From: SIAJ01 sp963773845
Lineage (GTDB): Bacteria; Planctomycetota; Planctomycetia; Gemmatales; Gemmataceae
Direction of reading: 5' to 3'
NCBI GenBank assembly: GCA_963773845.1
Contig: CAVZCU010000008.1
Span: 62,001-126,000, forward strand
DNA length: 64,000 nucleotides
Positions within the stretch are counted from its first letter, which is position 1; the number at the start of each line of letters is the position of its first letter. A program made the position numbers and the translations under genes. The notes under the pieces were generated by a model, which had not been told where the DNA came from, did no database searches, and saw only the letters and a list, made by a program, of their open reading frames with translations. This document shows, in pieces, positions 10,018-18,880 of this stretch.

Positions 10018-10806
10018 ATGGCCCGAGTCACGCGCGTCTCGCTCGTCATACCCGCATTCAATGAGGCCGAGGGCATTGGCGAAGCCCTCGCGGAAGCCTA
10101 CGCGAGCCTGTCGGGCTTGGGGTACGAATTCGAGATCATCATCGTCGATGACGGCAGCGGGGATGAAACGGCTACCTTGGTTGCGGAATTCGGTGACTTT
10201 CGTCCGGAAGTGCGGCTCATTCGGCACCCTGGGAATCTGGGCTATGGAGCGTCGCTTCGAACGGGCTTCGAGGCCGCCCGGTTTGAAGTGGTCGCCTTCA
10301 CGGATGCGGACGGCCAGTTTTACCTGGAGGACATTGCCGATCTGGTCGATCTCCTGCGGCGATATCCAATCGCAGTCGGACGGCGGGTCAATCGCCAGGA
10401 TCCGTGGCGACGGCGATTCCTGTCGCGCGGCTACAATCTGCTCGTTCGGAGATTGCTGGGCACCGGCGTCCGCGATGTCGATTGCGCTTTGAAGGTGTTC
10501 CGCCGCGAGGCACTCGCGTATCTTCTGCCCGAAACGAGCGGGTTTTTCGTCAATTCGGAAATGCTCTGTCGCGCCCGGCAGTTCGGCTGGTCGATCGGCG
10601 AAATGGGCGTGCGGCATCGACCGCGGCGACACGGGTTCAGCAAGGTGTCACTTTGGGAAGTGCCCAAGACATTCTCAACGCTTGTGCGCTTTTGGTGGAA
10701 GAACGTGGTATGGGCGAAGCCGATGCCGAAGCCGGCGTTCGCGGAGCCGGTGATCCTGCCGTTCCCACGGCGGCCGTCCCCATCACCGCTCGGCCGAGCC
10801 GCGTGA
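10018..10806 (+). CDS. Family 2 glycosyltransferase, dolichyl-phosphate mannosyltransferase-like
   Basis: An intact 262-residue GT2 enzyme of the DPM1/polyprenyl-phosphate glycosyltransferase type, which loads a sugar onto a lipid carrier at the inner face of the membrane. VSLVIPAFNEAEGI (nucleotide site), EIIIVDDGSGDET, VVAFTDADGQF (DxD metal site) and a C-terminal GVRHRPRRHGFSKV (basic catalytic region) are all present. No C-terminal membrane helices are seen, as in the short DPM1 form. The start is ATG 10018, with GAAGGAG 9 bases upstream. The 3' end overlaps the converging deiodinase-like gene by 24 bases. Confidence 0.88.
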   Translation: MARVTRVSLVIPAFNEAEGIGEALAEAYASLSGLGYEFEIIIVDDGSGDETATLVAEFGDFRPEVRLIRHPGNLGYGASLRTGFEAARFEVVAFTDADGQFYLEDIADLVDLLRRYPIAVGRRVNRQDPWRRRFLSRGYNLLVRRLLGTGVRDVDCALKVFRREALAYLLPETSGFFVNSEMLCRARQFGWSIGEMGVRHRPRRHGFSKVSLWEVPKTFSTLVRFWWKNVVWAKPMPKPAFAEPVILPFPRRPSPSPLGRAA

Positions 10807-11906
10807 GCGCGTTCGCTCCTCGGCGAGCATTAATGCGATTTGCTGTTCGAGTTCCCCCGGCTTGAAGCCGAACGGTCCGCGGCCGCCCTTGTACGCCACC
10901 TTGCCGTTGCGGTCGATCAGGTACAGGCGATCGGGCATGCCACTGTACGCATGGCCGACATGGTCATCGATGTCGTCGACGACCAGCGGCACCGTCATGT
11001 GCAGAGAGGCGCAGCACTTGGAGGCGACTTCGCATCGTTCCGCGTTCGACTTCGGCTGCGCGACTTCGACGCCGGACTTGTCGTTGGATGACATGCGCCA
11101 GCCGTCGATTGGGTGAGCCTCGCGAACGTAAACGTTGATGAACTGAACCCGGTCGCCGTAGATTTCGTGCAATTGCTCGAGGCGCCCAAACTGGGCGCGA
11201 TACGGTCCTCAGGTAAAGCTTCCGAAGATCAAGACAACCGGTTTCTTGCCGCGATAGTCGTGCAAACTGATGGTCTTCTTGCCATCGGGACTCTTAAGGG
11301 TGAAGTCGGGCGCCAAGGCCTCCAATTTCGGGCCCGATGCTCCGGAGCCGATTTCCCCGGTGAGCAATCCATAGAGGAGAATCTGCTTGGGCGGCATGTC
11401 GCCTCCGCCGCCGCGGGATTGTGAGGGCGGAAATAAGAGTCTTCGCAAATCGTCCGCATTGAGTTCAGGCATTCCTTTCGCGACCGAGTCGAACAGCGCG
11501 TTCCATTCGGCCTTCGAGAGTTTCTTGTTGCCGTTGTTGTCGCCCTGGTGGAGCATTTGTTGGGCGATCCCCATCTGACGGGCATATTTCGAATTCTCCG
11601 ACCAGTCGAAGATCATCGGGCGTGATCGCGCCATCGCCATCGCGGTCGAGTGCCTTGAAGAATTCGGGCGCAGGCGCCGAATTCCGCTGCCGTGATGCGA
11701 CCATCGGCATTCTTATCGAGCTTCTTCAGCCGTTCCCAAGTGTAACGACGGACAGCCGGCTTGAACCAGCCGCTATCGCCGTCGAGCGGGCCATCCGAGA
11801 CGATCGCGTCCCACATCTGGAGGAATTCGCCGCGGTGCTGCGTGGGCGAGCCGGCCATTGCCGCGGTCGCCATACCAAGCAAGAGGAACATCGCCCGGTA
11901 GATCAT
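10783..11906 (-). CDS. Secreted EF-hand + iodothyronine-deiodinase-like selenoprotein (UGA = Sec), frame-shifted N-terminus
   Basis: The N-terminus MIYRAMFLLLGMATAAMAG is a signal peptide. EF-hand loops follow: DKNADGRITAAEF, DRDGDGAITPDDL and DNNGNKKLSKAEW. The C-terminal half is a thioredoxin-fold redoxin of the iodothyronine deiodinase family: APDFTLKSPDG, VVLIFGSFT-[UGA]-GPYRAQF, INVYVREAHPIDGW and LYLIDRNGKVAYKGGRGPFG. The TGA at 11211-11209 is in frame with both flanks and aligns with the catalytic selenocysteine of deiodinases. A perfect 7-bp hairpin follows. Frame changes near 11680 and 11610 affect only the EF-hand part. Bacterial homologues are redox proteins of unknown substrate; thyroid hormone is not implied. 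The start at ATG 11906 gives the signal peptide. Confidence 0.85.
11182..11211 (-). promoter_or_regulatory. Candidate bacterial SECIS element after UGA
   Basis: After the in-frame TGA (11211-11209) and a 10-base spacer, the minus strand forms a perfect 7-bp stem GCGCCCA/TGGGCGC (11198-11192 with 11188-11182) closed by the loop GTT. Bacterial SECIS hairpins lie within about 40 nt downstream of the UGA and have a G in the apical loop, both of which hold here. Confidence 0.72.
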
Positions 11907-12051
11907 GACATCATGAGTGTAAGAGGAATCGCCAAGCAAGATACCGATATGCTATCCGACTTAAGACATGAATGCGATAACTAGCCGTCGCTTGTCCCCC
12001 ATGCCGGGTCCGTCTACATTGCCCGTGTCCCACCCACCAGGAGCTACATCG

Positions 12052-13531
12052 ATGGCCACCGCGACTGCATCTGCCCCTTCGACGGGAACGTATCGCCAAC
12101 TTTACATCGACGGCCAGTGGGTCGATGGCGCCGGGCGGCAAAGCGGCTGGCGGTGATCAATCCCGCGAATGAAGAAACGATCGCCGAGGTGGCGTTCGGC
12201 ACGCGCGAGGATTGCAAAAAAGCCATTGCGGCCGCCAAGCACGCGATGGTCGGCTGGTCGAAGTTCACGTCGTGGGACCGGGCGAAAGTTCTCAAGAAGA
12301 CGGCCGAACTGATGCGCGAACGTGCGGACGCCATGGCCCGCACGATGACGATGGAGCAGGGCAAGCCGCTCGGCGAAGCGAAGGGCGAAGTGCATGCACT
12401 CGGCGGATACATTCGAATGGTTCGCCGAAGAAGGCAAGCGGGCTTACGGTCAGGTGATTCCCAATAGCGTCGCCAGGCAAACGGCACTTGACGCTGAAGC
12501 ATCCGGTGGGCGTTGTCGGGGCGATTGGGCCGTGGAACTTCCCGATCACGCTGCAAGCCCGCAAGATCGCCCCGGCCCTGGCGGCCGGTTGCACGATCGT
12601 CTGCAAGCCGGCGAGCCAGACGCCCCTGTCGCTGGTCGATGTCTTCGACTGCTTGATCGACGCCGGCATGCCCAAGGGGGTGGCCAATCTCGTCATTGGA
12701 CCGGCAAGGGAGATCGCCGACGAGTTCATGGAGAACCGCGACGTGCGCAAGATCAGTTTCACCGGCTCGACCGAAGTCGGCAAGCAACTCATGCGCGCGG
12801 CGGCTGGCCAAGTGAAGCGGCTGAGCCTGGAACTCGGCGGACACGCCCCATTCATCGTCTTCCCCGACGCCGACCCGGAAGCGGTCGCGAAGGCGGCGGT
12901 GATTGGCAAGTTCCGCAACAACGGGCAGGTGTGCATTTCGCCGTCGCGGTTCTTCGTTCACAAGGACGTGCAGAAGAAGTTTACCGAAGTCGCCGTGGAA
13001 TCGGCGCGGGCGCTCAAGGTCGGCAACGGGCTCGAAGCCGGGCATCGAAGTCGGGCCGATGTTCGAGAAGAAGGCGATGGAGAACACCATCGGCCTCGTG
13101 CAAGACGCCGCGGGCAAGGGCGCCAAAGTGTCTCACCGGCGGCAAGCGCGACGATCGCTTCGAGAAGGGCTATTTCTTCCAGCCGACGATTCTGACCGGC
13201 CTATCGGCAGACGCCAAGGTGCATGACCGAAGAGCCATTCGCCCCCGTGATGCCGGTGCTCGATTTCTCGAAGCTCGACGACGTGATCGCCGCGGCGAAC
13301 AACACCGTCTATGGTCTGGCCGCCTATGTCTTCACGAACGATCTAACCGTGATGTGGAAAATGGCCGAAGGCCTGGAAGCAGGCATCATTGGCATGAACG
13401 ACCCGGTGCCCGCTACGCCGCAGTGCCCGTTCGGCGGCATGAAAGAAAGCGGCATGGGCCGGGAACTGGCGCACGAGGGACTAGAGGCGTATTTGGAGAC
13501 GAAGTACGTGAGCATCAAGTTGCGGGACTGA
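12052..13531 (+). CDS. NAD(P)-dependent aldehyde dehydrogenase, succinate-semialdehyde dehydrogenase-like (frame-shifted)
   Basis: A cytoplasmic aldehyde dehydrogenase of about 490 residues. The joined frames give AVINPANEETIAEV, VVGAIGPWNFPI (cofactor loop), ISFTGSTEVGK, SLELGGHAPFIV (catalytic Glu region), GQVCISPSRFFV (catalytic Cys) and a C-terminal FGGMKESGMGRELAHEGLEAYLE tail typical of GabD-like enzymes. The start at ATG 12052 is preceded by an AGGAG ribosome-binding site. Frame changes occur near 12145, 12410, 12480, 13040, 13130 and 13225. Every family motif is retained across the breaks, which points to sequence indels rather than decay. Substrate preference (succinate semialdehyde or related) is inferred from motif similarity only. 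Confidence 0.86.
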
Positions 13532-13638
13532 GGAGTTCTTCTATGCCGGCCGCGTCGCGTTTGATTCGAAGATACAGCAGTGTCCGGTGGATTACGTTAT
13601 GATAAGGGTGGATCCGCAGCCCGGTCGGAGTGATCTTA

Positions 13639-13836
13639 ATGGTGGTAGTTACTTTTCCTGACAGCGAAACACAAAAAAAGGCCCTGGGCTTCCTTCTCGG
13701 ACGGTTCACCGGGAAGGTGCTCAAGAGCGGCGAACACATCGTGCCGGAATCGGCACTCGCGGCACTCGCGGACAAAGGCATCTCGTTCACGGTGGTCGGA
13801 AAAACGTCCTATGAAAAACAAATCGCGGCGCGATGA
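13639..13836 (+). CDS. Small conserved protein, 65 residues, first of a two-gene module
   Basis: An intact short protein (MVVVTFPDSETQKKALGFLLG...) starting at ATG 13639 with GGAG 7 bases upstream. It is soluble, with an alpha/beta pattern and the helix ALAALADKGISFTVVG at its end. It overlaps the next gene (start 13811) by 26 bases, so the pair is probably translated together. I do not recognise the family. The small size and overlapping partner recall toxin-antitoxin or regulator pairs, but there is no motif to prove that. Confidence 0.6.
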   Translation: MVVVTFPDSETQKKALGFLLGRFTGKVLKSGEHIVPESALAALADKGISFTVVGKTSYEKQIAAR

Positions 13837-14131
13837 AGTGCTGCTTCCGGTGCGATTCAATGATGGCCGCGACATCCCGGAGAAGCTGCTGGGCAAGGCC
13901 GTTAACGAGATCGTCCAGTAGTTCAACGCCGCCACGTTCCATCGCCAAACGGTCGAGGGGCGCTGGCGTCATGACGAGGTCCTTTTCCGCGACGATCTTG
14001 CGGTCCTCGTGATCGATGTTCCCGACACGACCAAAAATCGAAAGTGGATGAAAGAATTTAAGTCGCGATGGAAGAAGCGGCTCGACCAGTTGGAAATCTG
14101 GATGGTGAGCTACCCCATTGAAATTGAATAG
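13811..14131 (+). pseudogene. Partner gene with an in-frame amber codon (106 residues if read through)
   Basis: Reading from ATG 13811 gives MKNKSRRDEVLLPVRFNDGR..., then TAG at 13919-13921. The same frame then continues FNAATFHRQTVEGRWRHDE to the natural-looking end WMVSYPIEIE and TAG at 14129-14131. The sequence on both sides is coherent (RDDLAVLVIDVPDT, RWKKRLDQLEIW), so the amber codon interrupts one protein. It could be a base error (for example from GAG or CAG) or a recent nonsense mutation. Function unknown. Confidence 0.55.
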
Positions 14132-14191
14132 ACAATCGACCATCTTGCGTTCCGATGATCTGCTGGATCCCATTTGCCAGTTCGGTTTAGT

Positions 14192-16437
14192 TTAGTCCCA
14201 CCATAGATCTTCCTGAGTCGCCTCCTCCGTCTGCTTCGGCCCTTCTTCAGGCTCCAAATCGATTACCTCCGGCTGAGTGTCGATCTCGGGCGATTCTTCT
14301 GGCTGCTCCAGGACGATTGCCGCGGGCATGGCTTCTTCTTCGGCGGGCAGCGGGCCTACCTGCGAACGGAACTGATCGGCTATTTGCTCTTGCAATTCGA
14401 GCAAGGCCCCGAGGTTGCGAAAGTGCAGCCAGTGCGCTTTGCGAGTCAACTCGTCCCAGGCCCGTAAAAGCCGTTCGCCTAGTAGGGGAACCGGCAACCG
14501 CCTTTGATAACGTCGTGACGCGTGCGAATACAAAAAACGGTCGAGCGATATCTCACCGGTCGATTCACTCAAGAGCGGATCGCTGATGTTGGCCGCCTCC
14601 TTCAAGAGGAAATCCAGGTCCTTTCGCGAAGCCTTGAACTCACGATTCGCGTCCCGCTGCAGGCGATACGGCGCCAGTCCATCACGCTCGCGGAGCAATC
14701 GCAGGAACGCGGCCACGCGATTGCGGTATTCGAGAGCATCCACGGCAAGCGCGCCAAACCGAAGCACCGATTCATAACGCTTGAGCAGCGCGTCGTGCAA
14801 CGCAAGGTCGGGTAATCGGGCAGCCATGTGCACGTGAACCACGTAAACCCAGCGATCGAATGCGGACAGCCAGCGGCCGAGCTTGCGCAAGTCATCTTCC
14901 AGGTCCTCGACGATGGCTCGGTCGCGACCCGATGGACGAAAAATGGTCCGCCGCAGGACTTTGTCGAGGGCGGTTCTTGCCGAGCGCCAGCGCGTGGCTC
15001 GTTCGCCAGCTTGCTCGAAGAGATTTCCCGCCATTCGCACCAGTCGGGCATCGGTCCAGCCATCGGCCAAGAGAGCCGATTCGCGTTCCTGCGGAGTCCC
15101 CGGATCGATCAGCCGCTGCCCTTCGTAAATATCGCCACAGCGAGTGGGAAAGACCGGCTTGTCGGCCGTTTTAATCCAAAGAGTCATCACCGGCGGATCA
15201 AGAGGGAGATAGTCGTCCTCCAGGTCAAATCGTACTTGACAATGGAGGGCTGTCAGCTGCTCTCGAAGTCGTTGGGACTCATCGATCAATTCGGATGCCG
15301 GTCGGTCATCGCGTTCGCAGGCGATGAACTGCCGCTTGGCATTCTGCTCGCGATCGAGCGGCGACGGCAGGTGATCCCACATTTGGGACAAGTAAGTTTG
15401 CCCCGGCTCAAATACATCCGCATATTTGCCGGCATGAGGTCCGCGAAGGACGGGCGCTTCGCCCAGCGTGAAGTCATTGTGGGCTTCGCGAACCAATGTG
15501 ACCGCGTCCGGAATCTGGGCATAAAGATCGCGACTGAAGACTCCGCGGTGAGCGGCACGCATCAAGTTGTCGTCCAGTTGCTTGAGCGCGGCACAGGCGA
15601 AATCAGCGCGCATCACTGCGTGAACAAGTGCATCGCTTCCGGTGATGCGCACGGCCGCCAGATCGTCGATCAGGGCATCGGCATCGTTGGTTCTCGTTCG
15701 CAGAAGCGCACGCCCGACGAACCGCAATGGCCAAACGGCCGTCGAATGCGTGCCACGAGCCAGACGGGCCAGTGCCGACAACGGCAAATCCGTTTGCGCC
15801 ATTTCATCGATGAAGTCCTGGCCATCGACGAGCGCTTCGAGGATCGCCCGCGCTGCGAGTCGGAATTGCTCCCTGCGGCCCCGCGACAGGGGGGCGACGG
15901 TGCGAGTCAGGAGCGCCTGAAACTCGCTGAGCGTCAACATGTGCCAGAGCCAGAGGCCAACTTCGATGTCATAGCGGCCGAACCAAAGAAGATTGACGAG
16001 CGATCGCCCCCCGCGCATGCGGAGTTCCGTTCCGGAGCCGATCCACAAGCGGCGCGGCGGCGGCGCTCCAACGTCCGCGGCCACGCGGGCGAGAAAAGCG
16101 TATGGTGTCGGCTCGTCTTCGGGTTTGACGAGAATGATGGCCGGCGGAATGGGCAATTGTCGCGGAAGCAACGACTTCAGGTAGACGAGGGCGACCGGCA
16201 TCAGCACGATGAACCCGAGGGCGCGAAGATAGAGCGACCAATCCTCCGCGAGCAGGCAGTAAATCGCCATCCAAGCCAAACAGGACCGGGGCCCCGACAA
16301 ACAATGAGATCCCGCCGAGATGTTGTGCCAACCCGATCGTCCGGCTGAGCGGCGCTCCCCGCCGGTCGCCGGCCCAGGTCGGGAGCGGGCGGTCGCGGCG
16401 TCGGCAAGTACGGCAGCATTCGGGCAAGCATCGACAC
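14192..16437 (-). CDS. Large membrane-anchored protein resembling M48 peptidases with the HExxH site lost
   Basis: About 740 residues. The N-terminal part (frame changes near 16390 and 16270) encodes two hydrophobic helices (GGISLFVGAPVLFGL and YLRALGFIVLMPVALVYL). The next section matches the layout of M48 membrane peptidases: RRLWIGSGTE, a long helix, then LTLSEFQALLTRTVAPLS where active enzymes have LSxxEFxAVLAHEFGHFS, and later VRITGSDALVHAVMR where active enzymes carry the third zinc ligand region. Both zinc motifs are degenerate here, so it would be a pseudo-peptidase. The C-terminus ends in an acidic tail (PEVIDLEPEEGPKQTEE). The family assignment is inference; the membrane topology is seen directly. 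Confidence 0.5.
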
Positions 16438-16469
16438 CGACTCCCAGCCTATTTGCGGTCAGAGATATT

Positions 16470-17735
16470 ATGGAAGCGAACGACCCAAAGCACTGCGCCA
16501 CTTTGTTGGACCGGCCCGATTGGGTCGCGATCCGCGGCAGCATCCTCCTTGACCCCAGTATTATCAATTTGAACACCGGCTCGTTCGGCCCGTTGCCGCG
16601 ACCCGTGTTCGATCGCGTGACAGAGCTACGCGGCTGGCTGGCCGCCGAGCCAACCCATTTCTTCGTTCGTCAGGCGCCACCATTGCTTTGGCACGCTCGC
16701 GAGCGACTGGCTGCTTATCTCGGAACCTTGCCGCAACGACTCGTGTTTACCAGCAATGTCTCGGCGGCAATCAACCTGGTTGCATCGGGACTCAGCCTGG
16801 CGTCGCCCGGCGAAATCCTCCTCACCGATCATGAATATGGCGCCATGCATTGGTGCTGGGAACGCGCTGCCCAACGGCGGGGCCTGACGTTACGGACATT
16901 CCCCCTGCCGACAATGGCGAACGATCCTGGCGAAATCATCGACGCGGCCATCCAGGCGATGTCTCCCCGAACTCGGTTGTTCTTTTTCAGCCATGTGTTG
17001 TCGCCGACCGGCCTGGTCTTGCCTGCAAAGGATCTTTGCGCCGAAGCGCGACGGCGAGGCATCGTCACGGTCGTCGATGGAGCGCATGCCCCGGCGATGA
17101 TCCCGTTAAACGTCGACGACGTCGGAGCGGATTTCTACACGGGCAATTGTCACAAGTGGATGCTCAGCCCGAGCGGCACGGGGTTCCTGGCGATCGCTCC
17201 CGGCAACGAAGATCGATTGCAGCCATTGCAAGTCAGTTGGGGCTATCGTCCCAATGAGTATCCGCTCGCCGAACAAGAGCCGGGCCGACGCGACAGGGAT
17301 GCTCGCGATGCCTTTGGTTCGACGCCACGCACTCGGTTCCTGGAATTCGAGGGGACACGCGACATTTGCCCCTGGCTGACCGTTCCAGACGCGATCGACT
17401 TTCAGGCGAATATAGGTATCGACCAAATTCGTTCGCGGATCGCCGAGTTGGCTGTATATACCCGCGAACGAATTGGCGGCCTTGGCCTGAAACTGGCGAC
17501 GCCCGCGTTCGCCGGCATGCACGGCTCCCTGACCGCGTTCGAGTTACCAGCAAAGGGATCGGCGAAGGCGGCCGCGCTGCGACAGGCGATCTGGAAGCAT
17601 CGAATCGAGGTGCCGATCATCGAGCGCCCCGATCGGTTGCTCGTGCGGGTTTCGACTCATTTCTACAACACCCACGAGGAAATCGATCGGCTGGCGGAAG
17701 TGTTGCCAGGAGTCTTGGCGAGCGTCGACGCGTAA
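16470..17735 (+). CDS. PLP-dependent class V aminotransferase (isopenicillin-N-epimerase/cysteine-desulfurase-like)
   Basis: An intact 421-residue fold-type I PLP enzyme. Visible features are INLNTGSFGPLP (substrate side), FTSNVSAAINLV (PLP phosphate), VVDGAHAPAMIPL (Asp to pyridine N and following His) and FYTGNCHKWM, where the Lys forms the internal aldimine. The CHKW motif and WGYRPNEYPLAEQE region match the epimerase/selenocysteine-lyase-like branch, not IscS. Start ATG 16470. The reaction is unknown; a link to the nearby thiamine sulfur gene or to the selenium genes is possible but not shown. The stop codon lies in the left arm of the 17718-17794 inverted repeat, converging on thiG. Confidence 0.8.
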   Translation: MEANDPKHCATLLDRPDWVAIRGSILLDPSIINLNTGSFGPLPRPVFDRVTELRGWLAAEPTHFFVRQAPPLLWHARERLAAYLGTLPQRLVFTSNVSAAINLVASGLSLASPGEILLTDHEYGAMHWCWERAAQRRGLTLRTFPLPTMANDPGEIIDAAIQAMSPRTRLFFFSHVLSPTGLVLPAKDLCAEARRRGIVTVVDGAHAPAMIPLNVDDVGADFYTGNCHKWMLSPSGTGFLAIAPGNEDRLQPLQVSWGYRPNEYPLAEQEPGRRDRDARDAFGSTPRTRFLEFEGTRDICPWLTVPDAIDFQANIGIDQIRSRIAELAVYTRERIGGLGLKLATPAFAGMHGSLTAFELPAKGSAKAAALRQAIWKHRIEVPIIERPDRLLVRVSTHFYNTHEEIDRLAEVLPGVLASVDA

Positions 17736-17794
17736 GCGTCACGATGGTGAAACGGTCGCGGACACCATCGTGACGCTTACGCGTCCACGCTCGC
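17718..17794. terminator. 32-bp inverted repeat encoding the C-termini of two converging genes
   Basis: Arms 17718-17749 and 17763-17794 match at 31 of 32 positions, with a 13-base loop. The TAA stops of the aminotransferase (17733-17735) and of thiG (17777-17779) sit at exactly symmetric positions. Both proteins therefore end with the same repeat-encoded residues, SVDA. It likely acts as a bidirectional terminator. Confidence 0.82.
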
Positions 17795-18818
17795 CTGGAT
17801 CCGCCCGTCCATGGGGCTGCTCGCCGTTGCATAAAGCTTTCGTCGGGATGCGGCCCGCGAGGTAGGCAAGCCGTCCAGCGTCGCAGGCGTAGCGCATCGC
17901 CCACGCCATTCGTACGGGGTCTTTGGCCGACGCGATGGCCGTGTTGAGTAATACTCCGTCGCAGCCCAGTTCCATCGCGGCGGCGACATCGCTCGCGGTG
18001 CCGACGCCGGCATCAATGATGACCGGATAGTCCGGGTCGCCGTCTTTCAGATACTCCAAAACGATGCGGATGTTGTTCGGGTTCAAGACCCCCTGGCCGC
18101 TGCCGATCGGACTGCCGGCTGGCATGACGCTTGTTGCCCCCGCGGTTTTCAAGCGTTTCGCCAGGATCGGGTCGTCTGACGTGTAAACCAGGACCTGGAA
18201 CCCTTCCTTGACGAGCGTTTCCGTCGCGCGCAGCGTATCGATCGGATCGGGCAAGAGCGTCTTCTTGTCCGCAAGACATTCCAGCTTGACCCAGTCGGCG
18301 CCAGGGTTGCCGAGATTCGTGAGCAGTTCGCGGGCCAGCCGGGCGTGACGAATCGCGTCCTCAGCGCTGAAGCAGCCGGCCGTATTGGGCAAAATGGTGT
18401 AGCGCGACAAGTCGAGATAATCGAGCAGGTTGCGGCCCTGGGCGTCGACCAGTCGTTCGCGGCGGACGGCGACGGTCGTCACTTCGCAGCCACTGGCCGA
18501 GAGTGCGTCGCGCATCAGGTCGTAGGTGGCATATTTGCCGGTGCCGGTGAACAGCCGCGAACGAAACGTGAACTTGCCGACCTTGAGGGGCTTCTCTGCC
18601 GGCGGCTCCGCGGCTTCACCCCCGCCGACGAGGGTAACGATCTCGACGCGATCGCCTTCCGCGAAGTGCGGCGTTTCCTGTTCATCGCGGCGAACGACGG
18701 CTTCGTTGACCTCGACCGCCAGACGTTTGGGATCGCGGCCCAGTTGGCGGAGCAGATCCGCCACGGTGATCGGTGAAGGGAAACTACGTGGTTCGGCGTT
18801 AATCGTGATGCGCGGCAT
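17777..18818 (-). CDS. thiG: ThiS-ThiG fusion, thiazole synthase (one late frameshift)
   Basis: The protein makes the thiazole phosphate of thiamine. Residues 1-70 are a ThiS ubiquitin-like sulfur carrier (MPRITINAEPRSFPSP...VEIVTLVGGG). The rest is ThiG, a TIM barrel: FRSRLFTGTGKYAT, NTAGCFSAEDAIRHARLARE, WVKLECLAD (the Lys that forms the imine), MPAGSPIGSGQGV and IIDAGVGTASDVAAAMELG. One frame change near 17830 restores the usual end RKLYATASSPMDG and brings the stop to 17777. ThiS normally needs a free C-terminal Gly-Gly for thiocarboxylate formation; here the GGG is internal, so processing or another mechanism would be required. Confidence 0.9.
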
Positions 18819-18841
18819 GTCGATGACTCATCCAAAAAGCG

Positions 18842-18859
18842 CACGGACGTGTGTCCGTG
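18842..18859. terminator. Hairpin between DUF58 gene and thiSG
   Basis: CACGGAC and GTCCGTG (7 bp) flank a GTGT loop in the 62-base gap between two minus-strand genes. It would form in the DUF58 mRNA just after its stop at 18881 and could separate the two transcripts. There is no long T-run. Confidence 0.5.
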
Positions 18860-18880
18860 GGCTTTACTTTACGCATTTAC

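Noticed and set aside
13919..13921. TAG read as pyrrolysine
   Set aside because: No pyl genes and no family known to use pyrrolysine at this position; a base error or nonsense mutation is simpler.
14828..16348. 506-residue plus-strand open frame opposite the M48-like gene
   Set aside because: Same reason: GC-rich coding DNA leaves the antisense frame open. No ribosome-binding site or recognisable domain.
18819..18880. TPP riboswitch upstream of thiSG
   Set aside because: The gap is only 62 bases and shows a single simple hairpin; no room or motif for a TPP aptamer.
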